From: CAXQUZ01 sp942491145
GTDB lineage: Bacteria; Myxococcota_A; UBA796; UBA2385
Assembly (NCBI GenBank): GCA_942491145.1
Contig: CALOBC010000039.1
Location: 1 to 64,000 of the forward strand
Reading direction: 5' to 3'
Length of the DNA: 64,000 nucleotides
A model generated the notes under the pieces. The model did not search any database. It worked only from the letters and a program-made list of their open reading frames with translations, and had not been told where the DNA came from. The translations under genes were made by a program, and so were the position numbers. This document shows, in pieces, positions 52,203 to 60,477 of this stretch (within the stretch, counting starts at the first letter, position 1; the number at the start of each line of letters is the position of its first letter).

Positions 52203-53564
52203 ATGGGGCGCGCGGCTGGACCTTTTTCGGCATTGCCGTCGGTGGCGGCCATCCTCGCCAGCCCCGAGCTGGACGGCGCTCCCCACACGCTCGTGGTGGC
52301 ACAGGCCCGGCTGGAGCTGGACGACCAGCGGGCACGGCTGCGGGCGGGCGAACCGCCGTCATCCGACATCATTGCGCGGGTGCGGGCCCGGGTGCACGCC
52401 GCGCTCACCCCCCGCTTGCGGCGGGTCATCAACGCCACCGGCATCGTGCTCCACACCAACCTCGGCCGGGCCCCCTTCCCGGCGGCTGCCGCCCGTGCAG
52501 TCGCCGAGGTGGCCCGTGGGTACAGCAATGCCGAGCTGAACTTGGAGTCAGGGCGGCGGGGGGGCCGGCTCGCGGGCGTCACCGATCACCTGTGCGCTCT
52601 CACCGGTGCCGAGGCCGCGATTGTCGTCAACAACAACGCAGCAGCGGTGCTTCTCGCCTTGACCGCGCTCGCCCGGGACCGCGAGGTGATCGTCAGCCGG
52701 GGGGAGCTGGTGGAGATCGGTGGGTCCTTCCGGGTGCCCGATGTCATCAGCACGGGGGGCGCGCGCCTTGTGGAAGTGGGCACCACAAACCGCACCCGTG
52801 CCGCGGACTATGAAGCAGCCGTGAGTGACGACACAGCGGTCATTCTCAGGGTCCATCCCAGCAACTTCCGGCTCGTGGGCTTCTGCGAGCGGGCGGACCG
52901 GCCGGCCCTCGCCAAGCTGGCCCAGGCGCGCGGCATTCCTCTAGTGGAGGACCTCGGCTCCGGGCTCATCGGTGAGCCCCCGACAGCCCCCGAAGAGCTC
53001 GGCCCAGAGCGGGTCGAGGCCGCCTTGGCTGATGGGGTCGATCTGGTGTGCTTCTCGGGCGACAAGCTGCTGGGCGGTCCTCAGGCGGGCATCATCGTCG
53101 GAAAGGCGCCGTTGGTGAAAATCCTGCGTCACCACCCGCTGTACCGGGCGCTGCGGATGGACAAGCTCGGGCTGGCCGCACTGGAGGCCACGCTGGCGCT
53201 GTACCGAGCGGGCCGGGCCGCTGAAGTGCCGGCGCGGGCGCTGCTGGCCCGCACGTCGACGGACTGTGAGGCGACGGCAGCTGACCTTGCCCGGCGGCTG
53301 GGTGGCTGCGAGGTGCGCCATGACGTCGGCTTCTCCGGCGGTGGTGCCTTGCCGGGGCACCCGCTGCCCGGATGGGTGGTGGTCTTGCCCGAGGACCTGG
53401 GACCGGCGCAGCGTGTGGCCCGCCAGCTGCGGTTGGGTTCTCCGGCGGTGGTCGGTCGGGTCGCGGACGGCCGTGTGTTGTTGGATGTCCGCACTCTGCT
53501 GGCTGGCGACGCCGACGACCTCGTGCGCCGGATTGACCAAATGCGGGCAGCTTCGGTGCGGTGA
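52203..53564 (+). CDS. selA: L-seryl-tRNA(Sec) selenium transferase
   Basis: PLP enzyme that converts Ser-tRNA(Sec) to Sec-tRNA(Sec) using selenophosphate. 453 residues with the full family pattern: PSVAAILASPEL, NATGIVLHTNLGRAP, NNNAAAVLLAL, RGELVEIGGSFRVPDVI, VHPSNFRLVGF and the PLP lysine K288 in CFSGDKLLGGPQAG. AGGAGG lies before ATG 52203. No selB, selD, selC (tRNA-Sec) or selenoprotein with an in-frame TGA was seen in this window, so the rest of the system must be elsewhere if it exists. Confidence 0.93.
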   Translation: MGRAAGPFSALPSVAAILASPELDGAPHTLVVAQARLELDDQRARLRAGEPPSSDIIARVRARVHAALTPRLRRVINATGIVLHTNLGRAPFPAAAARAVAEVARGYSNAELNLESGRRGGRLAGVTDHLCALTGAEAAIVVNNNAAAVLLALTALARDREVIVSRGELVEIGGSFRVPDVISTGGARLVEVGTTNRTRAADYEAAVSDDTAVILRVHPSNFRLVGFCERADRPALAKLAQARGIPLVEDLGSGLIGEPPTAPEELGPERVEAALADGVDLVCFSGDKLLGGPQAGIIVGKAPLVKILRHHPLYRALRMDKLGLAALEATLALYRAGRAAEVPARALLARTSTDCEATAADLARRLGGCEVRHDVGFSGGGALPGHPLPGWVVVLPEDLGPAQRVARQLRLGSPAVVGRVADGRVLLDVRTLLAGDADDLVRRIDQMRAASVR

Positions 53565-53636
53565 GCGGGTCGCGAGGACCGGGGCGGTCGGTTAGTCGCG
53601 GCTCTCGCATGGGTCTTGCCCTGCGGATGAGGTCCG

Positions 53637-54776
53637 GTGGCACAAGGCTTCTACGAGCTACTCGGCGTCGATGAAGACGCTTCTCTCGATGCGGTGCGCG
53701 CGGCGTACCAGCGTCGTCTGGCTCAGCTCGTCCGCCGCTTGCGGGACTCCCGCCGGCTCGGCGCCGATGTCAGCATCCTCGAGTCCCAAGAACGGGACCT
53801 TCGGGCGGCGATGGACGTGCTCGCCGACCCGGTCCGCCGCCGTCGCTACGATGCGTACTGTCTGGCCTCTCGGGATGGCATGCCGTCGGGGGCCGAAGAG
53901 CTGTGGGAGCGGGCGCGCGCCTCGATGATCGATCCAAGCAGCGCCCTGGCGTTGGCGCTGGTCCGCCAGCTGACCCAATTGCCGGTCGGCGACCCGCTGC
54001 CGCTGCCGCCCGAGAGCCGTGTGCAGCGGGTGCAAGACCGCCCGGCGCGGGGCTCGAGTCGGCCGCCCGGCGCGCGAGGGGAGCCTGCCCGCAGCGGTGC
54101 GGGCCGCTGGGACGAAGACCGGCCCACGGTCAGTGAGTCCCCGCGTCCCACTGCGGTGCCGTCGACGGACTCCGGCATCCCCAATGTGGCCCTGCCGGCG
54201 GTGACGCTGGAGCCGTCCTGGATCGAAGCCAGCGCGGGCTCTGATCCCTTTCCCAAGGGTGGGCCAGTGGGTGTGCCGGTCGCCGAAGTCACCGATGTGG
54301 TCGAAGACTACGACGACGACTATGACGAGTACAACGACGACTTCGACGATGACTTTGGCGACGACGCCCACCGCGAGGGGGGGCAGGACTTCATGGAACC
54401 TGACCTCTTTGCGCCAGATCTCTTTGCTGCGCCGGAGCCTCCGCGGGTGACGCCAGCACCGGTCTTCCAGATGCCGGTGCCGAGCCTGCCTGCGGTCCCC
54501 GCCGACCCGGTCGAGCGCTTGGCCCAACAACACGGCGCCACGGGGGCCTTCCTCGCTGGTGTGCGGGAGCTGCGCGACATGTCCGTCGAAGAGCTGTCTC
54601 GGGCCACCCGCATCAGCACCCGCTACATCTCGGCCATTGAAGAAGACGGCTACGACCGGCTGCCGTCGGCGACCTTCGTGCGGGGCTACATCAAGCAGAT
54701 CCAGCGGGTGCTTGAGGTTGACGACGATGGCCTCGTGGACGCGTTCATGGAAGCCTACCGGGCGAACCGCGAGTGA
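53637..54776 (+). CDS. J-domain-like / acidic linker / RodZ-type HTH fusion protein
   Basis: 379 residues. The N-terminal 75 residues start as a J domain (FYELLGVDEDASLDAVRAAY) and end as one (MDVLADPVRRRRYDAY), but the HPD motif between helices II and III is absent. A long Pro/Arg-rich linker and a very acidic stretch (EDYDDDYDEYNDDFDDDFGD, near 222-242) follow. The C-terminal 70 residues are an HTH of the RodZ/HTH_25 type (LRDMSVEELSRATRISTRYI, FVRGYIKQIQRVL). No membrane helix is visible. The start is GTG 53637. Its stop overlaps the rluD start (GTGA). Confidence 0.8.
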   Translation: MAQGFYELLGVDEDASLDAVRAAYQRRLAQLVRRLRDSRRLGADVSILESQERDLRAAMDVLADPVRRRRYDAYCLASRDGMPSGAEELWERARASMIDPSSALALALVRQLTQLPVGDPLPLPPESRVQRVQDRPARGSSRPPGARGEPARSGAGRWDEDRPTVSESPRPTAVPSTDSGIPNVALPAVTLEPSWIEASAGSDPFPKGGPVGVPVAEVTDVVEDYDDDYDEYNDDFDDDFGDDAHREGGQDFMEPDLFAPDLFAAPEPPRVTPAPVFQMPVPSLPAVPADPVERLAQQHGATGAFLAGVRELRDMSVEELSRATRISTRYISAIEEDGYDRLPSATFVRGYIKQIQRVLEVDDDGLVDAFMEAYRANRE

Positions 54777-55783
54777 GCGGCGCACGCATCCACAGCGTTG
54801 TGGCCACGGATCGGGGGCGCCTCGATGCGGCACTCGCCGACCTGCTGGTGCTCTCGCGGTCCCGCTTGCAAGTGTTGATTCGCGAGGGGGCCGTCACGGT
54901 GGACGGTGTCGTGGAGACGCGTCCCCGCACGAAGGTGGACGGGGGCCAACAGCTGGTGGTGATGGAGCCACCCCCCCCGCCGACGGAGCTGGTGGCCCAG
55001 GATCTTGATGTGCCGCTCCTCCATGTCGACGACCACGTGGTGGTGGTCGACAAGCCCGCGGATCTGGTGGTCCACCCCTCCCGGGGCCACATCGATGGAA
55101 CCCTCGTCAATGGCCTGCTGCACCTGATCGCAGAAGCCAAGGTCAGGCTGGGCGAGTTCCCGACCCCGCCCACGCGGCCCGGCATCGTCCATCGTCTCGA
55201 CCGCGGGACCAGCGGCGTGATGGTGGCCGCCCGCACGGCCGATGCCCTGCAGCACCTCGCCGGCCAGTTCGCGGCCCACACGGTCCATCGTCGGTATGCC
55301 GCGCTGATCTGGGGCCAGCCCAAGCACCACACGGGCACGGTGGACGCCGCGCTGGGGCGCCATCCCAAGGATCGGCTGCGGGTCGCGGTGAACCCCGAGG
55401 GCCGCCGCGCGGTGACCCACTATGAGGTCATCGACGAGGCTCGCTACGGAATTGCCGGGGATGCCCAGGGTGGGGTGATCAGCCTGCTCCGGTGTCAGCT
55501 CGAGACGGGCCGCACCCACCAGATTCGGGTGCACATGCACCACATCGGCCTGCCCATCGTCGGCGACCCTCTCTACGGGCGCAAGCGTCCGGTGCCAGGG
55601 CCGCTCAAGGCGCTGCTGGAGCCCCTCACCGACCAGATGCTGCATGCCGGTGAGCTGGGCTTTGTCCACCCCGGCACAGGGGCTCGGGTCCAGTTCAGCA
55701 CCCCGCCGCCTGCGGCCTTCCGCGCGGTGCTCGATGGCCTGGGCATGGCCATTCCCTTCTTGGGTGCGGTCCCCGAGGACTGA
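54773..55783 (+). CDS. rluD: RluD-type 23S rRNA pseudouridine synthase
   Basis: 336 residues: N-terminal S4 RNA-binding domain (RLDAALADLLVLSRSRLQVL) and the pseudouridine synthase core with catalytic Asp143 in GIVHRLDRGTSGVMV. Also seen: VVVDKPADLVVHPS, CQLETGRTHQIRVHM and PIVGDPLYG. RluD modifies helix 69 of 23S rRNA; exact target sites cannot be told from sequence. GTG 54773 lies in the stop of the J-like/HTH gene, so the two are coupled. A 13-bp tandem repeat begins one base after the stop codon. Confidence 0.9.
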   Translation: MSGARIHSVVATDRGRLDAALADLLVLSRSRLQVLIREGAVTVDGVVETRPRTKVDGGQQLVVMEPPPPPTELVAQDLDVPLLHVDDHVVVVDKPADLVVHPSRGHIDGTLVNGLLHLIAEAKVRLGEFPTPPTRPGIVHRLDRGTSGVMVAARTADALQHLAGQFAAHTVHRRYAALIWGQPKHHTGTVDAALGRHPKDRLRVAVNPEGRRAVTHYEVIDEARYGIAGDAQGGVISLLRCQLETGRTHQIRVHMHHIGLPIVGDPLYGRKRPVPGPLKALLEPLTDQMLHAGELGFVHPGTGARVQFSTPPPAAFRAVLDGLGMAIPFLGAVPED

Positions 55784-55839
55784 GTCCCCGGGCTGGGTCC
55801 CCGGGCTGGGTCCCCGGGCTGGGTCCCCGGGCTGGGTCC
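55784..55839. repeat. 13-bp tandem repeat, four full copies
   Basis: Unit GTCCCCGGGCTGG occurs at 55784-55796, 55797-55809, 55810-55822 and 55823-55835, then a 4-base partial copy. The unit contains the palindrome CCCGGG. It sits directly downstream of rluD and before a terminator-like hairpin. Confidence 0.95.
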
Positions 55840-55855
55840 GGTGCAAGACATGCGA

Positions 55856-55890
55856 AGGCCCCGGCCCCCCAGTGTGGGAAGCCGAGGCCT
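55856..55890 (-). terminator. Terminator-like hairpin, minus strand
   Basis: A 16-pair stem (55856-55871 with 55875-55890) and 3-base loop. Read as minus-strand RNA every pair forms (three as G-U), whereas on the plus strand three are mismatched. This points to termination of the minus-strand lipoprotein gene that ends at 55916. Confidence 0.6.
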
Positions 55891-55915
55891 CTCTTGCATC
55901 AGCGCTCAGCGGAGC

Positions 55916-56938
55916 TCAGCACTCACACGCGGTCACACCGCCGGCATCGGGGCAGCTGGTGTGGCAGTCCACGTCGGGAACGCACTCGACCGTGGAGTCG
56001 GCATCGCTCTCGGCGGTGATCTGGTTGGCGACGATGCTCACGCAGAAGGGCTCGCCATCGCTGGCGCAGGGGCCGCAGGTGACACCGAAGCCTTCGAGGG
56101 TGGAACAGGCCACAGCCGGGTCTTCAGAGCCGGTCAGGTCAGCCAGGAGGACCGCGAGGTCGCGGGCGTCGAGCTCGCCGGAGAGGGTGCCGCCACCGAA
56201 GTAGGAGCAGTCGGGGGCGAAGTCACCGGTCATCTCGAGACCGTTGATGGTCACCTGGACACCCGCCGCGTCGATCGTGGTGTCCTGGGGACCGATCTGG
56301 ACGGTGGGGTTGCTGAACTCAGCGGGGGGGAACGCGATGGAGGGGTTGCAGTAGTCCTGCTTGCCGCCCGCATCGACGCTGATGGCGCCCAGCATGGTCA
56401 GCTCGGTGTCGGCGACTGCCTCGACGCCGAGGAGGATGTCCTGCTCAAGCAGGCTGCCGATGAGGCCGCCAAGTGCTGCGGGCTCGACGAAGTTCGCCTG
56501 GCCGAGTGCCACGCGGTAGCCTCGACCGGTCAGGTCGCAGCTGACGGGGGTGCCCACGTCGCTGGTGCTGAAGTCATGGGACTCGCTGCCGCCGCCGTCG
56601 CAGAACGAGATGACGCTCGTGTAGCTGGTGGAGGGGGTGAGCGGGGAATCGGGGGTGAAGTACACCTTGCCGTCGTCCGCGGTCCAGGTCGAGCCGCCCA
56701 CGTCGGTGCCGCCGCTGTCGGACAGGCTGATGCTGGCCGATGCGTCTGCTGCCGAGAGGGTCCAGCCGATGTCGTCCCGGTAGTGTGCCGAAGCATCGCC
56801 GGGCAAGAAATTGGTGGCCTGGATGTCGCAGGCGCTGCTGCCGCCATCGCCGCCGCCGTCTGCGCCGCTGTCGCCCTTGCCGTCGTTGCTGCAGGCAACC
56901 AAGCCGAACATGGCTGCGAACCAGAGAGTCTTGTTCAT
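55916..56938 (-). CDS. Predicted lipoprotein with Ig-like region, 340 residues
   Basis: Signal peptide with lipobox GLVAC (Cys16), followed by a Gly/Asp/Ser linker (SNDGKGDSGADGGGDGG). Residues about 45-130 resemble a bacterial Ig-like domain (GWTLSAADASASISLS, FTPDSPLTPSTSYTSVI). The remainder is a beta-rich domain, ending in a Cys-rich tail (CVPDVDCHTSCPDAGG). GGAGGA lies before the ATG. No specific family. The Gly-Asp linker type is common in myxobacterial outer-membrane lipoproteins. Confidence 0.7.
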   Translation of the reverse strand: MNKTLWFAAMFGLVACSNDGKGDSGADGGGDGGSSACDIQATNFLPGDASAHYRDDIGWTLSAADASASISLSDSGGTDVGGSTWTADDGKVYFTPDSPLTPSTSYTSVISFCDGGGSESHDFSTSDVGTPVSCDLTGRGYRVALGQANFVEPAALGGLIGSLLEQDILLGVEAVADTELTMLGAISVDAGGKQDYCNPSIAFPPAEFSNPTVQIGPQDTTIDAAGVQVTINGLEMTGDFAPDCSYFGGGTLSGELDARDLAVLLADLTGSEDPAVACSTLEGFGVTCGPCASDGEPFCVSIVANQITAESDADSTVECVPDVDCHTSCPDAGGVTACEC

Positions 56939-57143
56939 GAGTCCTCCTCCATCATTGCCACTGGGAGCCCCGCTGAGGGCAAGGCACCTGGAACTGTAGT
57001 GGAGCCGAGATGCTCCGCGCGCGCACGTTACTCGTCAATTTGGCCTCTGTCAATCGGGCCGGCGCAGTGCCGCGCCTCTCGAACACGTGGTGCTCAACCG
57101 CCTTCCCGTGCTTGGCGGCGGTCGCTGGGCGCGGTGGCCCTGC

Positions 57144-57386
57144 TCAGGTCTTGCCGAGCTTTGCACCGATTTCGCCCACCAGGGTCTGGAGCAGCTTGTC
57201 CTCATCCGCATCGAGGTTGCCGCGGGTCTTGTCCTGGAGGATCTCCAGAATGGCCAAGTTGTAGGCCGCCAGATCGGGGTTGGTCTGGGAGGCCCCGGAG
57301 GGGTCCTTGACCTCGCCGAGTGCGACATAGGCGGACTGGCCCAGGCTGACGAGGAGGTGGGCGAAGGTGGCGGCAGGCTTGGACAT
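57144..57386 (-). CDS. DUF1844 family protein
   Basis: 80 residues, matching the small DUF1844 family: FAHLLVSLGQSAYVALGEV, DPSGASQTNPDLA and LEILQDKTRGNLDADEDKLL followed by a short helical end. Function unknown; family members are cytoplasmic and widespread in deltaproteobacteria and related groups. It lies 92 bases downstream of the DegP-type gene on the same strand and may be transcribed with it. Confidence 0.8.
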   Translation of the reverse strand: MSKPAATFAHLLVSLGQSAYVALGEVKDPSGASQTNPDLAAYNLAILEILQDKTRGNLDADEDKLLQTLVGEIGAKLGKT

Positions 57387-57478
57387 TGGGGGCTCCGGTG
57401 GCCAGCGAAGGGCTCGCCAGCAGCGGGGTGGGGGAGTGCGGGTCCATGCCGGCGACGTCAGCCGGGCTGGGCTCCGCG

Positions 57479-58849
57479 CTATATCGAGAAGAAGACCGTG
57501 CCGCCCCGGTCGCCCCGGCGCAGCGTGATGGCGGCTTGATGACGATGGCCGCTCTTTTCGACCTTGAGCCGCTGGCGCAGCGCGTCGGCTGACTCAATCG
57601 GGGCACCGTTGACTTGCACGATGATGTCCCCGGTGCGAAAGCCGGCCCGGCCGAGCTCGCCATCGGGGGACACCCGCGCGATGGGCACGCCCACACCGGG
57701 AATGCCCCGACCGAGGGAGATGCCGAGCACTTCCTCGAGGGCGCGGTCCACCACGGAGGGCGGCACCGCGCCGGTCGCCACATGCACGACCACGGGCGCA
57801 CTGTCTCGGGCCAGCTCAAGCTCAACCTCGGCCCCCGGCTCAAGCGCCGACAACCAGGCGTTTAGATCGGCCACCGACTGGACCTCGTGGCCACCGATGC
57901 GGCGAATGCGGTCGCCGCGCAGCACGCCGACCAGGGCACCGCCACCCTCGGGATGCACCCGCAGGACGTGCACACCGACCTTGCGCCCCGACGGGCTGCG
58001 CTCCACCCGGTCGGCCAGGTCCACACCGAGCCAGGGCAGCTGGACCGTGCCAAACTGGACGAGGTCCCGGGCGACCTTCAGGGCGCGGTCGGCCGGAATG
58101 GCAAACCCGATGCCCTCGGCACCTTCCCGGATGGCGGTGTTGATGCCGATCAGGCGCCCCGTCACCGACAGCAGGGGCCCACCGCTGTTTCCGGGGTTGA
58201 TGCTGGCGTCGGTCTGGATGAATTCCTGGTAGACGCGGTCCGACGTCTCGAGGGGGCGGCTGACCGCGCTGACCACGCCGGTGGTGACGGTGTGGCCGAG
58301 CCCGTAGGGGTTGCCGATGGCGATGACCGGTTCGCCGAGCAGCAGGTCGCTCGACGTGCCGATGGGCACCGTGGGGAGGTCCTTCGCCCCCTCCAAGCGG
58401 AGCACCGCGAGGTCCAGCTCGGACGCCCCACCGATGAACCGGGCGGAGAAGGTCCGCCCATCGCTGGTGCTTGCTTGGATGCGCTGGGCTTGCTCCACCA
58501 CATGGTAGTTGGTGAGCACAATGCCTTCAGAGTCAATGATCACGCCCGAGCCTTCGCCGCTGCTGACCTGGGGACGGCGAAAGAAGTCCACATAGGTGGT
58601 CTCGGTGGTGATGGAGACGACGGCGGGGGTGGCGGTCTCGGTCGCGGCGACCACAGCGGTGCGGCGGAGGTCTCGATCGTCGGGAATCGGGGCCTGCACA
58701 GCGGTCAGTGGGCCCGCATGGGAAGGGCTTTTGGGGGGGGCGGACGGGTCATCGGGAGCGGTCGCCAAGGCCCCGGCAGCCACCGTGCCGAGCACGCCGA
58801 GAAAGGCACCAATGGCAATGCCATCCAGGCGACGCTTGGGAACAGGCAT
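57479..58849 (-). CDS. degP: DegP/HtrA-type periplasmic serine protease
   Basis: 456 residues. An N-terminal membrane/signal segment (IAIGAFLGVLGTVAAGALA), a trypsin-like domain with triad His116 (LTNYHVV), Asp146 (SELDLAVLRL) and Ser222 (NPGNSGGPL), then two PDZ domains (about 265-355 and 370-450; the second has ARVSPDGELGRAGFRTGDII). Degrades or refolds misfolded envelope proteins. Two PDZ domains fit DegP/DegQ/MucD rather than DegS. Divergent from bamD over 249 bases. Confidence 0.9.
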   Translation of the reverse strand: MPVPKRRLDGIAIGAFLGVLGTVAAGALATAPDDPSAPPKSPSHAGPLTAVQAPIPDDRDLRRTAVVAATETATPAVVSITTETTYVDFFRRPQVSSGEGSGVIIDSEGIVLTNYHVVEQAQRIQASTSDGRTFSARFIGGASELDLAVLRLEGAKDLPTVPIGTSSDLLLGEPVIAIGNPYGLGHTVTTGVVSAVSRPLETSDRVYQEFIQTDASINPGNSGGPLLSVTGRLIGINTAIREGAEGIGFAIPADRALKVARDLVQFGTVQLPWLGVDLADRVERSPSGRKVGVHVLRVHPEGGGALVGVLRGDRIRRIGGHEVQSVADLNAWLSALEPGAEVELELARDSAPVVVHVATGAVPPSVVDRALEEVLGISLGRGIPGVGVPIARVSPDGELGRAGFRTGDIIVQVNGAPIESADALRQRLKVEKSGHRHQAAITLRRGDRGGTVFFSI

Positions 58850-59098
58850 CGGGGCTCCGCAGCGAACAAGTGGGTGGAACTGGGCCGGATCGGGAATGGG
58901 CGCACATCAGGCGGTATTCACCGAGGCTGCCGCGGCAATGCCCGGGACCCGGTCGGTGTTCCCTTTCCTTGGGTGTTCTGTCTGCAGTGTGCTGTCTGGG
59001 GTGCCCGGCATGGGCCGGCGGACTGGATGGCGGCTTGCCTTCACGCTACGTCCCGACCCCCTGGGCCTCATGCCCGGCTTGTTGAGGTTGCTTCTCCG

Positions 59099-59926
59099 AT
59101 GCCCGTTCACTCTGCCCGGCCCATGCGTCTCTTCTCCATGGGTCTGACCGCTCTGGGCCTCGTGCGGGGGGCCCGTGCACTGGCGCTCATCGCGGCGGTC
59201 TTGTGCTGCGCTGCCCCCTCTGTGGCCGAAGCCAAGCGGGTGCTGCCCGCCGACATGCCGGTCCAAGAGCAGTATGAGAAGGGCCTGAAGTACCTCAAGC
59301 GCGGCTACTACGTGCGTGCCCTGGAGATGTTTAGCCTGATCCGCAACTTCCACCGCGACGACCCCCTCGCGGTGAAGGCAGAGCTCGCCATTGCCGACCT
59401 GCACTACAAAAAGGCCGACTGGGCCCAAGCGCGGCTGGCGTATGAGGACTTCATGCGGTGGCATCCCCGCAGTGAGGACATGGACTATGTGGTCTGGCGG
59501 TTTGGCCTGACCATGTACAAGGACGCAAGCCGCTGGTCCCAGCGCGACCAGAGCTGGACCCGCTCGGCGGTGGACACGTGGTCCGGGTTCAAGCGCCGCT
59601 TTCCCGACAGTGAGCACCGTGATGAGGTCACCGAGAAGCTCACCGAGTGCCGCAACCGACTCTCGAAGAAAGAGCTCCAGATCGCCCGCTTCTATGAGCG
59701 CCGCGCGGCTTGGCCAGCGGTGGAGGGGCGCGCCCGGGGCTTTGTGACCGTGCACCCCAACAGCCGCTACGCGCCCGATGGTCTGGCGCTGCTCGCCGAA
59801 GCCTACGCATGGCAAGGCAAAGACGACCTCGCCACGCAAGTCCTGGGCGAGCTTCAAGAAAAGGACGCCCGCCTCGCGGAGCGTGCCCGGGCGCGCGTGG
59901 AGCGGGCTGAGCCGGAACCGAAGTGA
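59099..59926 (+). CDS. bamD: BamD-like outer membrane assembly protein
   Basis: 275 residues with TPR-like helical repeats of the BamD/YfiO type: EQYEKGLKYLKRGYYVRALE, FHRDDPLAVKAELAIADLHY, WAQARLAYEDFMRWHPRSED, RFPDSEHRDEVTEKLTECRN and KKELQIARFYERRAAW, the last being highly typical. BamD is an essential partner of BamA in barrel insertion. The signal peptide contains VLCCAA but no clean lipobox; cleavage after AEA by signal peptidase I is an alternative. The start is uncertain (ATGs at 59099, 59123, 59138). Its stop overlaps the next gene (GTGA). Confidence 0.85.
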   Translation: MPVHSARPMRLFSMGLTALGLVRGARALALIAAVLCCAAPSVAEAKRVLPADMPVQEQYEKGLKYLKRGYYVRALEMFSLIRNFHRDDPLAVKAELAIADLHYKKADWAQARLAYEDFMRWHPRSEDMDYVVWRFGLTMYKDASRWSQRDQSWTRSAVDTWSGFKRRFPDSEHRDEVTEKLTECRNRLSKKELQIARFYERRAAWPAVEGRARGFVTVHPNSRYAPDGLALLAEAYAWQGKDDLATQVLGELQEKDARLAERARARVERAEPEPK

Positions 59927-60471
59927 GTCCGCTGGTCCTGCTGCTGCTGGCCTGCACGGGCGGTGACAAGACCAGCCGAGACACCACTGAAGGGCCCGAC
60001 CCCGACCCGGCGACGGTGCCCGGCCTGCGTCTGGCTGCCGACGCCTGGGCGCGGCTGGACGGGGACGACGATCCCTACCGGGTTGAGGGCGACGACGAGG
60101 TCGAGTGTTCCCCCCTCGGGTGGAAGTCCGAGTCGGGCTTCTTCGAGATCGAGAGCGACTACTGCGCCAAGGCGACCTGGGCCCAGCCGCTGCTGGGGGA
60201 TGTGGCGGCCGGCGACACCCTGGAATTTGTGTTCTGGCACCTCGATCTGTGGGCCGATCCGCCGTACCGAGCAACCCTCGATATGGCGATCGAAGGCGAC
60301 GCCATCTGGCACTATGAAGTCGACGTGCCGTCTTCCGAGAATGTCCTTCAGGTCGAGGTCTTGGTGCCAGTGAGTGCGGCCCAAGGCGCCACGGCGACGC
60401 TGCACCTCGACAACCACGGGGTGAACTCGTGGCGAGTGGGTGAGGTGAGCTTGGTGGCCGCCGAGCCCTAG
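59923..60471 (+). CDS. Predicted lipoprotein, 182 residues
   Basis: Starts at GTG 59923 inside the bamD stop and has a very short signal peptide with lipobox LLLAC (Cys11), followed by TGGDKTSRD. The mature protein is acidic and reads as a beta-sandwich (FEIESDYCAKATWAQPL, LEFVFWHLDLWADPPYRATL, ATLHLDNHGVNSWRVG), like small carbohydrate-binding or jelly-roll domains, but no family is assigned. Coupling to bamD suggests an outer-membrane location. Confidence 0.65.
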   Translation: MSPLVLLLLACTGGDKTSRDTTEGPDPDPATVPGLRLAADAWARLDGDDDPYRVEGDDEVECSPLGWKSESGFFEIESDYCAKATWAQPLLGDVAAGDTLEFVFWHLDLWADPPYRATLDMAIEGDAIWHYEVDVPSSENVLQVEVLVPVSAAQGATATLHLDNHGVNSWRVGEVSLVAAEP

Positions 60472-60477
60472 GAAGGT

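Noticed and set aside
50048..52813. A 921-codon open frame opposite the histidine kinase, running into selA
   Set aside because: Antisense shadow. Both overlapped genes have unmistakable catalytic motifs.
55784..55839. Tandem repeat considered as a CRISPR array
   Set aside because: 13-bp units without spacers and no cas genes.
57887..59098. Upstream extension of the bamD frame by about 400 codons, opposite degP
   Set aside because: This part is antisense to DegP; a signal peptide and the TPR homology begin only after 59099.
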